Assembly: GCF_000711695.1 (NCBI RefSeq)
Contig: NW_013546913.1
Coordinates: forward strand, 1 to 62,897
Direction of reading: 5' to 3'
DNA: 62,897 nt
Origin: Tilletiaria anomala UBC 951
Taxonomy: Eukaryota > Basidiomycota > Exobasidiomycetes > Georgefischeriales > Tilletiariaceae
This document shows, piece after piece, positions 47,248-57,535 of the stretch. Numbering within the stretch: the first letter of the stretch is position 1; each line of letters opens with the position of its first letter. Position numbers and translations under genes: made by a program. Below the pieces are notes generated by a model. The model was not told the origin of the DNA. It did no database searches and saw only the letters and a list, made by a program, of their open reading frames with translations.

Positions 47248-49110
47248 ATGGGTTACACGCTGCGCGCTTGCCTTCTCCTGCTCGTGCGACTCGCCATTCT
47301 TTGTCTAGACAGTTTGATTAGCACTGCACTTCACCGGACAAATGTGTGCGTTGTTGAAGGCAGTGAGTGCACCACGAAGATTGAGGGCTTAGCCACTCGG
47401 AGAGCTCTATGCAACAAGCCTTGCTCCATCCGTTCGGTCCGCTTTGCCTCTCATCCGACACTCCTATCGTGCAATCAAGAATGGTACGAAGGTGAAGATC
47501 CAAACACAAGTCCTTTCTTCTACAAGTGTTCCACTGACCATACTTAAGCTTCGGCCGTTCGCAGCCCCAATTGGAACACATCAAATCCGCCACGGATGCC
47601 TCACTGATTGGAAGCGCCCAACAGACGCGACTGGTTTCAGTGAGTAACGTACTCTGTGTAATACAAACTACGATTGCTCAACACCCACGGTTTGACCTGC
47701 TAATAGGCTGTCAGATCATCACGGTCCGCCTACAGTACATAGAGACGACTCAGAACACGCGCTTTGAGTATTTCATTAAAGGTCGGCTTCAGAGATCCCG
47801 ATTCGAAAGTGTGCTTGGCGCACATGTCATCTTCATCGCAGATGGTGACATCTGGCAGACGCAGCACAAGCGTGACTCTCAGATCTTCAGCGCGTCACAA
47901 CTTCGAACCAGGGTCCAGACAGCCGTTCATGAAGAGACCAGGAAGGAAATCAGCATCATGAGCGAGGCTGCTGCTCGCGGATATGCCAGCGAGAGGAACC
48001 AACCCGTGCTGCCAGAGCTATTCTTCCGCTTCACACACTCTGCCTTAGCAAAATCTCCTTCTCTCGGGACTTTAAGTGCCTCAGATCCTCGATTTCCTGC
48101 TTCGATGAATCCGTTCCATTCGCCAACGCCTTCCATCTTGCACATGGGGTTCTCAATGAGCCCTTCGCGCTGCCGCTCTTCAAGCTGAACTAGTTTCTTG
48201 CTTCACAAGGAAAGGACATAAAGACAGCGATCGGGCACATTCACAAGACGGGTGAGGACATCATTGAAGGAACGCTTGCAAGGGCGCATGAGTGTTGATG
48301 CCGCAAATGGCCCCACGCATCAGCCAGCGCAAAGTCGCAAAAGGACGGAAGGGACCTGGAGCTGTTCATGGATCTGGCAAAGGACCCTCAACCTCGTTCT
48401 GACCTTTTTGATTGCAGGTAAGGCTGCTGTGCGGATAGGTCGACGAAGTGTTCCAGCCGCTGACTTTACTCCCAGATCGAAGGCCGCGAAACCACGGCAC
48501 AGTCGCTCAGCCTGCTTTTCTACGAGCTTCTCCGGCTTCCTTGGCATATCAAAGGAATCATCAAGGACGTCGCCTCCCTCGACAATAACGGAAGCGAAAC
48601 GGCTCTTCTCGAGTTCGATCACATTATGGACCTTCTGTAGACGCTCACATGCATCGTCGAGGCTATCCAGCTGCACGCTGCCGTGCCGAAAGTTTTTAGG
48701 TGACGAATGCATGGTTGCATGCTGGAACTACCTCACTGAACGCGCGGAATCTGCCGCCGATGAGATCAAGGCCGGCGAGCGGATTGCTTGAAGTAATTGT
48801 GTGCATGTGGCCAATCTCACTCTTCTACTCAGTAGTATTCGCAGCACTGAGCACACCTCTTCCTTTTTTTCTTGCAGATCGTGACTCGCAATACTAATAT
48901 TTGGGGAACTGATGCATGCGAGTATAACCCATCTCGTTTCCTGCAGACCGATCCGACCAACGGTGCACATCAATTCGTGCAGTTGAACCAGTAGAGATTC
49001 CACGCGTTCAATGGTGGACCCCGGCTGTACCTTGCCGTGAACTTGGCCAGGTACGAGATCATGGCCATCTGCACCGCCGTCCTTCCGCGCTTCAAGGTCG
49101 ACCGGGTGAC
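47248..49110 (+). pseudogene. Cytochrome P450 pseudogene
   Basis: Fragments in order match a class II fungal P450. A hydrophobic N-terminus starts at 47248 (MGYTLRACLLLLVRLAILCL). Then come QYIETTQNTRFEYFIKGRLQ and VIFIADGDIWQTQHKR with SQIFSAS (C-helix region), LPELFFRFTHSAL, the I-helix relic EGRETTAQSLSLLFYELLR near 48475 (family AGRDTT), and CEYNPSRFLQTDPTNG. The heme-binding loop at 49007-49033 reads FNGGPRLYLA, where the family has a Cys heme ligand; here it is a Tyr codon at 49028-49030. Several frameshifts and stops, such as the TAG at 48991, separate the blocks. FIKGPLQ-type and DGDxWKxQRK motifs resemble CYP52/CYP63-like alkane or fatty-acid hydroxylases, which is tentative. Confidence 0.8.
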
Positions 49111-49829
49111 CAAGGAGCTGGGGCAGACTGCCTCTTGGCCGCAGATGTACCTGAATTCAGTGACACTTCGTTGTGAAAGGCATCCCGCAACCGTCCGCTG
49201 CATCTACTGTATAGTATGGAGTTTCTCCAGCAGGTACTGCCTTGATTGTACTTCGCATTCGCATGAAACTTGGCCCGCGTAACTGGAAACGAGAGGAAAG
49301 ATGACACCTCGTTTGATGGATATCGTGTTCGGTTCGACAGCTGTTTGCGGCTCCTAATAGATATTTACAAAGCGCGCTTAGATGTCGCTTCCTGCGCCGA
49401 GCGACTTGGTATAGAGCAGAGGAGGATTTGAATGATCTCTCTGCACCTGGGAACGTGGGTCTGGGGACGAGCGAAATGCGAAAGCGCTCAGAACTCAAGA
49501 GAACCAAAAGGACACCTATCTGGCCGAGGGTTGCGTGTGCACACAACCTTGTGCTCGGTGCTCACAGACACCAGGACGCGCGCGTCCCGCTTCTGCACCC
49601 CATGCTTGTTGCATTGGCGACTGGGGCAGTGTCCCCGCTGCTCTCAGTTGACCACAATCAGAAAGGTGGCATCATCATCGCATCCGCCAACATCTCACGC
49701 ATCTACATCTCAGCATCTCCAAACCATCATCTTGTTTGCGTTTATCCATAGTGCATTTACGACATCTCGCATATTCTTCGCGCCCAGCGCTGCCTCGTTA
49801 TACAATTGTCGAAGAGGTGACGCGGCATC
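49111..49829. other. Spacer between P450 relic and HMG-box gene
   Basis: About 700 bp with no recognised gene. The right end carries the promoter of the HMG-box gene, with CATCATC/CATCTC pyrimidine-rich leader sequence. Confidence 0.45.
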
Positions 49830-51160
49830 ATGCTCAAAGTGCCCACGTCGACCAAGCTGCTTCGCGGAGCAACCGCCTTGCGGGGCGCCAGTACGACGCT
49901 GCCGTTGCGGCCAGCTACGCTGCTGACTGCAAACATCTCATCCGCTTCCCCCTTGACAGTCTCCAGCGTCAGCATCCACCGCATTGCAGCAGCTCTTCCA
50001 TCTCAGCTGGCTCTCCTGTCCCTTGGCGGGCAACGACATGTCACCACTGCCCCTGCATCAAAGCTGATAAAGAGCACAGCCGGCACCAAAACGAAGAGCG
50101 CGCCCAAGTCGACGGCTAAGCCCAAGGAGCAGGGCAAGCCCAAGGAGCAGGGAAAGCCCAAGGAGCAGGGAAAGACTAAGGAACAGGGCAAGCCCAAGGC
50201 GAAGAAGGCGCCCCAGCCCAAGCTCAAGCCATGGGAGGCTCTTGGACCGGATGGCAAGAAGCGTGAGTACCTATCCTCTTTCGCAGCGCTCAAGCCTGCG
50301 CTAGACTGTGCGCCGACTCGTATGACTTTGCCCTGACATTCACGCACATCCATATCTCATAGTTCCCCTGCCATTTGCAAACAAGCCCACGAAGAAGAGT
50401 GCTTTCCTGTACTACATGGGTAAGCGTCTGCCAGAACTCAAAGACCAATTCCTCGCGCCCAGCGTCAAGGACCCGAGCAAGAAGGTGGTGGACATCGGCA
50501 AGCTTGCTACCCAAGTTGGTAGCGAATGGCGAAGTCTGAGCGAGAGCGATAAGGAGGTACGTCTACACATTAACGTGTGTTCGCGAAGCACGGGCTGATC
50601 ATGTTCTCGCTCACCCGGTTGCGATCAGCCATACAACAAAAAAGCAGCGGCCGGCCTTAGCGAATACGAACAGAAGCTAGCTGAGTGGAAGAAGCAGTTG
50701 AGCCCCGAGGACATCCGTCGCCAAAACGCGTGGATCATGGCCCAAAGGCGCAAAGGCAAGAAGGGCACTGCTCTCTTGAGGGATCAGCAAAAGCCCAAGA
50801 GGCCATTGAGCGCGTTCTTCGAGTTCATGATGGAGTACAGGGCTCAGCAGGGCGGGGCCGGCTCGGTCGTCTCGGTCGCGAAAGAGGCCGGCGAGAAATG
50901 GAAGGCGATGAGCGCCGCGCAAAAGCAGGTGAGTCTGACGCATCGCAACTCGATCGCCCGATCTATTGGAATGCTCGCTATGAAAGCAATGGGACACGCG
51001 ATATCTCCGGACCATGGCGAAATGCGCCGCATCTATGCTGACTTCTGCACGCCCTTTCATTTTCTTACCGCATTTCCCTCGGTAGCCATACGAGCAAAAG
51101 TCTCAAGGAGCACAGGAGCAGTACAAGCGCGACCTCAAGACATACCAGGAGGCGGCGTGA
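49830..51160 (+). CDS. Protein with two HMG boxes, probably mitochondrial (Abf2/TFAM-like)
   Basis: Four exons (49830-50262, 50363-50556, 50629-50928, 51086-51160) give 333 residues. The first about 80 residues are rich in Arg, Thr, Ala, Leu and Ser with almost no acids, as in a mitochondrial presequence. A Lys-rich linker has four KPKEQG-type hexapeptides (residues 97-120). HMG box 1 (about 145-235) shows KPTKKSAFLYYM and WRSLSESDKEPYNKKA. Box 2 (about 250-330) shows KPKRPLSAFFEFMMEYRAQQ and KWKAMSAAQKQPYEQK. Two boxes behind a presequence is the layout of the mitochondrial DNA-packaging proteins Abf2 and TFAM; this role is inferred. Joins at SDKE-PYNKK and QKQ-PYEQK are canonical for the fold. 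Confidence 0.87.
50118..50189 (+). repeat. 18-bp minisatellite, four units, in the HMG-box gene
   Basis: AAGCCCAAGGAGCAGGGC is repeated four times with few changes, encoding Lys-Pro-Lys-Glu-Gln-Gly (Lys-Thr in unit 4). It lies in the linker between the putative presequence and HMG box 1. Repeat number could vary between strains without shifting the frame. Confidence 0.9.
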
Positions 51161-52386
51161 TCAACGCATGAACGTCTTGGGGGGTTTGATTGTTCACATC
51201 TATTATCCTACAAGCGCAATTGTACGTGCGACGTTTGCCATGAATGAAAACATCTATCTCTAAGGAGTTGGCAATGTGAATAAGGCACTTGGTAGGAGCC
51301 AGAAGCACCACACTGCGGACACGGTTGCAAATTGGTCGTCCGCGAAATCACAGTTACATCGCCAGCGAGGATTACCGGTGAGCTGTCCTATGGTACAGAT
51401 TCCGCCGCAAAGAAAGACGAAGCGACCGCTGCCCAGACTACTATGTGTGCGCGCTTGGGACGATGCAATCCAGCCAGTCAGCAGCTGCCGCCTGCGCTTT
51501 GCAAAGTCTGGCAGGTCATTCAGGAGCCAAGCGGACTGGCGGACGGAAGAGGGACATGGAGATAGCCGAGACACGCGCGTATGGGAGGCTGCAGGTGCAG
51601 AGTTGTGGACCCGTCGTGCCTCTACAGGCTAATGGACGCGGCGTGCATGGCGTGGGGCGTCTTCTGCGTGTATCTGAGGCCAGCATGAGTCCCGTTGCTC
51701 CTTTTTGAGAAAGAAACTCTACATACAACCGAGAAGCATTCCAAGTAGCATGGGCAGTGCAAGTACCAGTGAGGCAATGTTGAGTTAACACCCAGCTTGG
51801 TCACGTGCAGCTCCAGTCAAAAAAGCTGAACGCGACGCGAACGTTAATCGCGGCTGGCTGGCGGAGGCGGCTGTTCTGTTCCGCCGACAGAGGACTGCCA
51901 GATAGAGCGCCGCAGAGACTGGCTGGCTGCTGATCTCACACTTCGTAGACTTGATCAACACTTCTGTCTGCACCCTCACGAACAGCTTCCTCCTCTCCAG
52001 ACTTCACGTTTCCCACTTCTCCCTTCATAGACGACCGGAGAGCAAAGGATCGCGTTCACTGCAGTCGTACAAACTCTGCTCACCGCACGCGCGCATGTGA
52101 TTCGTGTGCGAACCGGAATCGCATCGCCAGCCTGGTCCCGAACCGGCACGCTAAGGAAAGGTGAGTCACCGCTGTCCCTCCAGCGTAAGGCGCGCCTTTG
52201 TAGCGCAGTCAGAAGGATGTCCCAATCCCAACCAGAGCACCTGGCACCCCCGTGGTCGCGCATATCGCGTCTACCGCCGAGCTCTTAGTGTCCTTTGGCT
52301 CTCGTCTGCCGATCGCAATCGGGGACACTCACTGCCTTGTAAGGAAACAGCTCGTGCTGATTAGACTTTCTTTCTTTTACGCGCGA

Positions 52387-52398
52387 TTTTCCCGCGCG
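52387..52398 (+). promoter_or_regulatory. E2F/SBF-like site upstream of the cyclin gene
   Basis: TTTTCCCGCGCG contains TTTCCCGC, the E2F consensus core, and resembles fungal G1/S elements. It lies 413 bp before the ATG at 52800. Whether a fungal SBF/MBF-type factor uses it is inference. Confidence 0.35.
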
Positions 52399-52607
52399 TC
52401 TCTCCGCTTTCTTTTTTACGCCTCCACCACACGATCATCGCGAACCCACTCATACCACCCATCTGCATTTTCTATAACACCTTACTCCATTCATCACATC
52501 CCGGCGCCGCTCATCCTGCCCTCATACACCCTGTTCATGCATCCATCTCGACGCGCTTCCCTATCGCACGTACACCACCTGACACCCTCTCTGGTCACGT
52601 CCTTTTG

Positions 52608-52663
52608 ACGCGTGCTAAACGCCCTCGCACGTCTCGCGACGACCGCCTACGACCGGAACGCGT
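52608..52663 (+). promoter_or_regulatory. Two MCB elements (ACGCGT) upstream of the cyclin gene
   Basis: Exact ACGCGT palindromes occur at 52608-52613 and 52658-52663, 45 bp apart and 137-192 bp before the start codon. Related ACGCG words occur repeatedly nearby. In fungi ACGCGT is the MBF-binding MluI box of cell-cycle genes. Position next to a cyclin supports a regulatory role, which is not shown by sequence alone. Confidence 0.45.
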
Positions 52664-52799
52664 GACACGTGCCCGACCCGTGGACGCCTCCTACGCGCCG
52701 TCTCTACATCACGTATTACACGCGCTGGCTCGCGTTTCTACTTCATGTATAACCATAGTAGCCTGATTCGGTCGTAGCTAGCTCGCTGATCCAACCGAA

Positions 52800-54987
52800 A
52801 TGGTGCGTAATCGTGGCGCATATGTGACTTGTCTGCATCGCGCGTTAGCACGTGCGCTCTACCCATCCACGCGACTCGATCTCTAACGCGCACTTTCCAT
52901 CATTTTACGCGATACAGGCCTCACGGCCAACGACGCGCACCTCGAGCAGAGTGCGGGGCTTGGCGCCAGCCGACAGCACCGTCTCGGCAGCTGCCACCAA
53001 GCTCACGCGCAATGCAGCAGCGACTGCCAGTAAGGGTAAGGCCTCCCTGATTGAGCAAGCACCACATGGCAAAGCCGGGACCTCCAAGACGGCAGTCAGT
53101 GGCAGCTCAAGGACGGGTCTCACGATGAAGAGCGTGAACAACGCTGCTGGTGCCGCCGCGATCAAAGTCGGCCAGGAGCTGCACGACATCACCAACAACG
53201 ACCGCTCATCCCGTTCCGGCTCTGCCAGCACCCATGGGTCCCAGCAGGAAGGCAAGGGCAAGGCGACTGCTGCGTCAAGCGTCGTGACAAAGCGCATCGG
53301 TGCTACGGGTACCACCGCTACAACGCGTGACGCGACTAGCACACGCAACTGTGCGACCGGCGTCCGGCGACCAGCAACGTCAAACACCGTCAACAGCACC
53401 GTCGCTCCCTCAGGCGCGACGCGCGCCGTTCGGTCAAGACGGGCTGTTGAGCCTGCTACGGCCAGGACGATGGTCAAGCCCGCCGCGCCAGGGCCATCGC
53501 GCCTCAAAGTGCCAGCCGGATCCGCGCTGCAAGCAGCGCAGCCGACGGCAAGCTCAGCCACCGCGACGACTGCCAAAGCAGATCAAACCGCCCAGCGGGG
53601 GCTGAAACGCCCGGGCAGCCAAAGCAGCTTGCGCGACGCAACGACCGACAAGCATGCTGTGGCTGCCAAGAAGGCAAAGGTCGAGAAGCCACCGAAAGAC
53701 GCGGGCTGGGAGGACCTAGACAAGGATGACTTTGACGATCCTCTTATGGTCGCTGAGTACGTCAACGAGATCTTTGATTACATGAAGTCCCTCGAGGTAC
53801 GTCCCGGTCATATTTATAACGCGTTTGACGACTTTCTCACATGCTGGACTCTTTCCTGCGTTCAGGTCAAGTGCCTGCCGAACGGTGATTACATCGATGG
53901 GCAGGAGGAGATCACCTGGGCACACCGCAGCATGCTGGTCGACTGGCTCATCAGCTTGCATTCCAAACTGCGTCTCGTCCCTGAGACCTTGTTTCTGGCC
54001 GTCAACATTGTCGACAGACTGCTTAGCGTGCGCCATGTCGGCCTCAGCAAGCTTCAGCTGGTCGGTTGCACGGCCATCTTCATCGCTGCCAAGTACGAAG
54101 AGGTCATGTGCCCCTCTGTCGAGAACTTCCCGTACTTGAGTGACTCGACGTATACCGAGTCAGAGATCCTTGCTGCAGAGCGATACGTTCTGCGTACACT
54201 CGACTTCAACTTGAGCTACGCGAACCCTATGAACTTCCTGCGTCGCATCTCCAAAGCGGACGACTACGACATTCAGACACGTACGGTCGCCAAGTATTTG
54301 TGAGTTGCTCGCGAGCGAAACGAGCTGTCTGCTTGACGGTGCATCGTGGCTGACATCCCATCACGTCTTTTATTCCGCCATGATAGCATGGAGATCGCAG
54401 CCGTCGACTACAGACTCATCGGTCATCCACCATCGGTCATCGCTGCAGCAGCTGTTTGGCTTTCACGCGAAGTGCTCGAGCGCGGCCGGTGGTCTCCCAC
54501 ACTGATCCACTACTCGTCCTTCTCCGAGGAAGAGCTGCTCAGCACCGCGGAAATCATGCTAGACTACTGCCTGCGGCCCTCGACCCGCCACCCGCATTTC
54601 CAGAAGAAGTACTCGGGCAAGAAGTTCATGCGTGCCGGTCCTTACGTGCTCGACTGGGCACGGCGCAACTTTGGCGATAACAGCATTCACGACGACGGCG
54701 AGCCGACCGCAGGCATCGCCCCCACCGTCGACCTCTTCGCGTTCGTCAAAGCTAGAGCGGAACGGGACCATTCGTGTGGACCCGTACCCAAGCGGCCGGA
54801 TGACAAGACGCTGAAGGAGATCTTTGGTATCCTCGCCGTGCAGCGTGCGATGGACCTCCATGCCGATGGAGACGAGCTTGCGAACGACAAGGCCGATGAC
54901 GAGCTCAATTACGGCTCAGGCGAGGAGGAAGACGAGGTTATCAACCACGGTAATCATGAGGGCGAGGAAGAGGAAGAGGAATGGTGA
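52800..54987 (+). CDS. B-type mitotic cyclin
   Basis: Regulatory subunit of the Cdk1 kinase that drives mitosis. The best model has four exons: 52800-52802 (just ATG), 52918-53796, 53866-54299 and 54387-54987, giving 638 residues. The ATG is followed at once by GTGCGT; the acceptor GATACAG leads into ASRPTTRTSSRVRG. No other in-frame ATG precedes this conserved-looking N-terminus. The Ala/Thr/Ser-rich tail has a destruction-box-like RTGLTMKSVN (residues 66-75). The cyclin box shows ITWAHRSMLVDWLISLHSKL, ETLFLAVNIVDRLLS, KLQLVGCTAIFIAAKYEE and AERYVLRTLDFNLSYANPM; the C-terminal cyclin fold follows. The 69-nt intron at 53797-53865 is stop-free and a multiple of three. The C-terminus is strongly acidic. 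Confidence 0.9.
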
Positions 54988-55391
54988 TTCAAGATCATGG
55001 ACGGCGTGCACAGCTGGATGTATCTCGTTTTCGCGATGCCGCGCCGGCCCGGCTCTTGTCTGCACCTGCCACTCGCACGTCAGGCACACAGCCCCATGGC
55101 GATATGCCATATTCAACAGATCGAACCATAAGAACAAGGCAAGCTTTGCATTTACCCCAATCACTCCAACTTGTGGCACAACACGCAAGTGTACATTAGT
55201 CAGCATCAAAGCAAAAGGATTTCTTCAAAGCTCGCAGGAAAGAGTAGAGTAGGTGACTGCATGATGTGGTTGGGCATGCGTGTCATGGTATTGAACTTGA
55301 AGGGGAAATGTCTAAGAATACAAGTGTGCCGTGCCGAGCGAGCAAGCGAATGGCGCATACACTTCAAAAGATGTCCGCGCATGTGACGAGA
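54988..55391. other. Convergent spacer between cyclin and CSN5
   Basis: 404 bp between two stop codons facing each other. It holds both 3' UTRs. No terminator motif or small gene was recognised. Confidence 0.5.
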
Positions 55392-56906
55392 TCACATTAA
55401 AGGGGGAAGACCAGTATTGGATCCTCCGCGATTGAAGATAATGTCCTTGAGCACCTGATGGATTAAGCCATGCTGCGCCTCGGACGCCAGCTTGGCAGCG
55501 TCCTTAGCAGCCTTGCTGAGCGCCGTGTCGTCATCCCGTTTGTGAAGCTCCTGCATCGCCGCTGCAATTTTCGGATGCAGATCGCCATCTTGAAACTGGC
55601 TGGCATCTGCTTCCTTTGACGCTGCTGCTTGCTCGCCGGCGGCGTCAGCTTGCGCGCCTGGAATAGAGGTCGCGGCCGCGTTACCCTTCTCAGCTTCCCC
55701 GCCTAACCCCCTCAATCCCCCCGCAGCACCTAGATCTGAGCCTCCCCAGCGTTCGATGATCCGGATGTCCAAGCTTGCGCCTTGGGAGACCGTATTGCTG
55801 CGACCTGTCAAGACCTTTTGCTGCGTCCGCGACAGCTTCTCCGCCAAGTCCTTCACTTGACCAGCCGTATAGCTGCGATTGACGATAAGCGGACTCTGAG
55901 AAAGCGTAGAAACCCAGTACTTGTTCCACAGCAGCGCGAGTAGCTTGTCGTCCAAGCTCGACTTGAAGATCTCCACTTGTAAGGGGTAGTACTGGTTGGC
56001 GTGTACGCCAAAGTCTTCAATTTTGTTGTATGGGATGTTCTGGTACTCGGACTCCTCCGCTGAGGTAGGTGACTTGTAATCTTCCGGAAAGGTTCGAAAT
56101 GCACCAATGTCGACTTTGCCCGCTGATATTGTCCGGTTGGGATCAATCTAAGGTAGAAATTTCAGTTTAAACTATCTTTGTAAGAGGATCACTAGGAGCT
56201 ACTCACCACAATAGCTACCCAAGGCTCCGAATACTTTTGGTTGAGCGATTGCGTGCTGACGTCGATTCCGGACAGCCAGCAGCCGTAACCAGGATGCGAA
56301 TGATACCACCCAATGGCATTCTCCAAGCGATCGACCTGTCAATCATCGCAAGAGGTGAGCACTTTAATTGTCCAGAACATATCGACGGCGAAAATGCAGA
56401 ACCATCACGCTCACATGTCTGCTGGCCTCGTTGTATTCGACCATATACTCGTACGCCTCTGCCTGCGCATTTACCCGCGTCTCTGTCCCCTGGACTGGCA
56501 ACGCAAAAGAATCCATCACGTACATCGTCCGTGTCTCCACATCGACCTTGCCTTGCATCAAGCCCATGATTTCATATATCCCTCCCGACCTTGCGTGCAT
56601 GACCATCTTGATCAGGGCGACTGCGGAGATGCGAATTTTCTGAAAGAAGTGCGGACTGCACCCAGCGTAGAAGAGCCAAGCCGGAGGTTAATAAGGACAC
56701 TCAGAACATAGCTGCGGGATCACGGTGCATGCCACGCACTCTTGCTTCCAAGGCTTCCTTTCGTTGATCTCGCGCTGCTTCTCCGGATCGTAGTGGAAGA
56801 TGGCATCAGAGGCATCGAGCGTGACCATGTCATTGTTCAGCTCAAAATTCTGCCTTGCCATCGTCTCTTGCGCCACGGCTGAGGTGCTCGCCTCCAAGGG
56901 GGGCAT
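55392..56906 (-). CDS. CSN5: COP9 signalosome subunit 5 (JAMM metalloprotease)
   Basis: Catalytic subunit that removes Nedd8/Rub1 from cullins. Four exons (56906-56740, 56655-56415, 56335-56207, 56147-55392) give 430 residues. The JAMM active site is complete: Glu84 in [12 protein letters not shown], His148 and His150 in [15 protein letters not shown], and Asp161. The first join restores [20 protein letters not shown]. Others restore [14 protein letters not shown] and [21 protein letters not shown]. The C-terminal helical part ([31 protein letters not shown]) is typical but carries an Ala/Gly/Glu-rich insertion of about 60 residues before the final helix [15 protein letters not shown]. The start at 56906 matches family length; the frame is open farther upstream to 57134, so the start is uncertain. 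Confidence 0.94.
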
Positions 56907-57535
56907 CTTGATGTGGTTTCGGTCTCCCGGGTGGAAGCAGGCTCTGTCCACAAGTCGGTACTTGATCGTGACCTTGACGGCGCAACTGTGAGCGGCTATC
57001 GCGTTGTACAGAGGTGCGATGTTCACCTTCTGACTTCGGCGATCCGATGGTGGCAGGCCATCAAGGGAAAGACGACGATCAAAGCTGATATCTATCACAT
57101 CTGCATAGCTCCGAGTTAACAGTGACGTCTTCACACGGGCGCGTCAAATTTGGCACAGGAAGAGTCTCGTGTTTGGCGCCGAAGCACGGTTCATGCACAA
57201 CGCAGTACTTACTATACATCGACATCCTAACTCATTTTTGCTCCTCTCAGCGTAGCCCGAGTATTACTTGGACGCACTCAACGTACGGTTTGACGTCTCT
57301 CGTCTTTGGGCGAGCAGCACGCTCCAGTTGCACGCCTTAGTGCTGCTCTCATGCAACGGCCGCTGCCATCTGGGTACAACATCAGAAGGATGTACTACGG
57401 AAAGCGAATAGCCTCACCGTACTAATCTTCTACTCGAGCCACCGGTCTTCCGTAGGGACTCAACGGGGGCGTTCGAAAGGCAAGCTGGCGACTTAAGACC
57501 ACTTTGTATCTCGGACAAGTCGCTCCGAAGGCGTC
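56907..57535. other. Divergent promoter region between CSN5 and Sin1
   Basis: 629 bp between two oppositely oriented starts. The CSN5 frame stays open for the first 228 bp, but the extra residues lack family conservation. No TATA box was noted. Confidence 0.5.

Larger units (their letters stand above)
51161..52799. other. 1.6-kb upstream region of the cyclin gene
   Basis: No gene was recognised. The last 450 bp are strongly enriched in CGCG-type words, including two MluI cell-cycle boxes and an E2F-like site (separate entries). The long leader is pyrimidine-rich. Confidence 0.5.

Noticed and set aside
52905-53576. 223-codon minus-strand frame opposite the cyclin N-terminus
   Set aside because: Val/Ala/Leu-rich mirror of a GC-biased exon; the plus strand has the cyclin box in the same exon chain.
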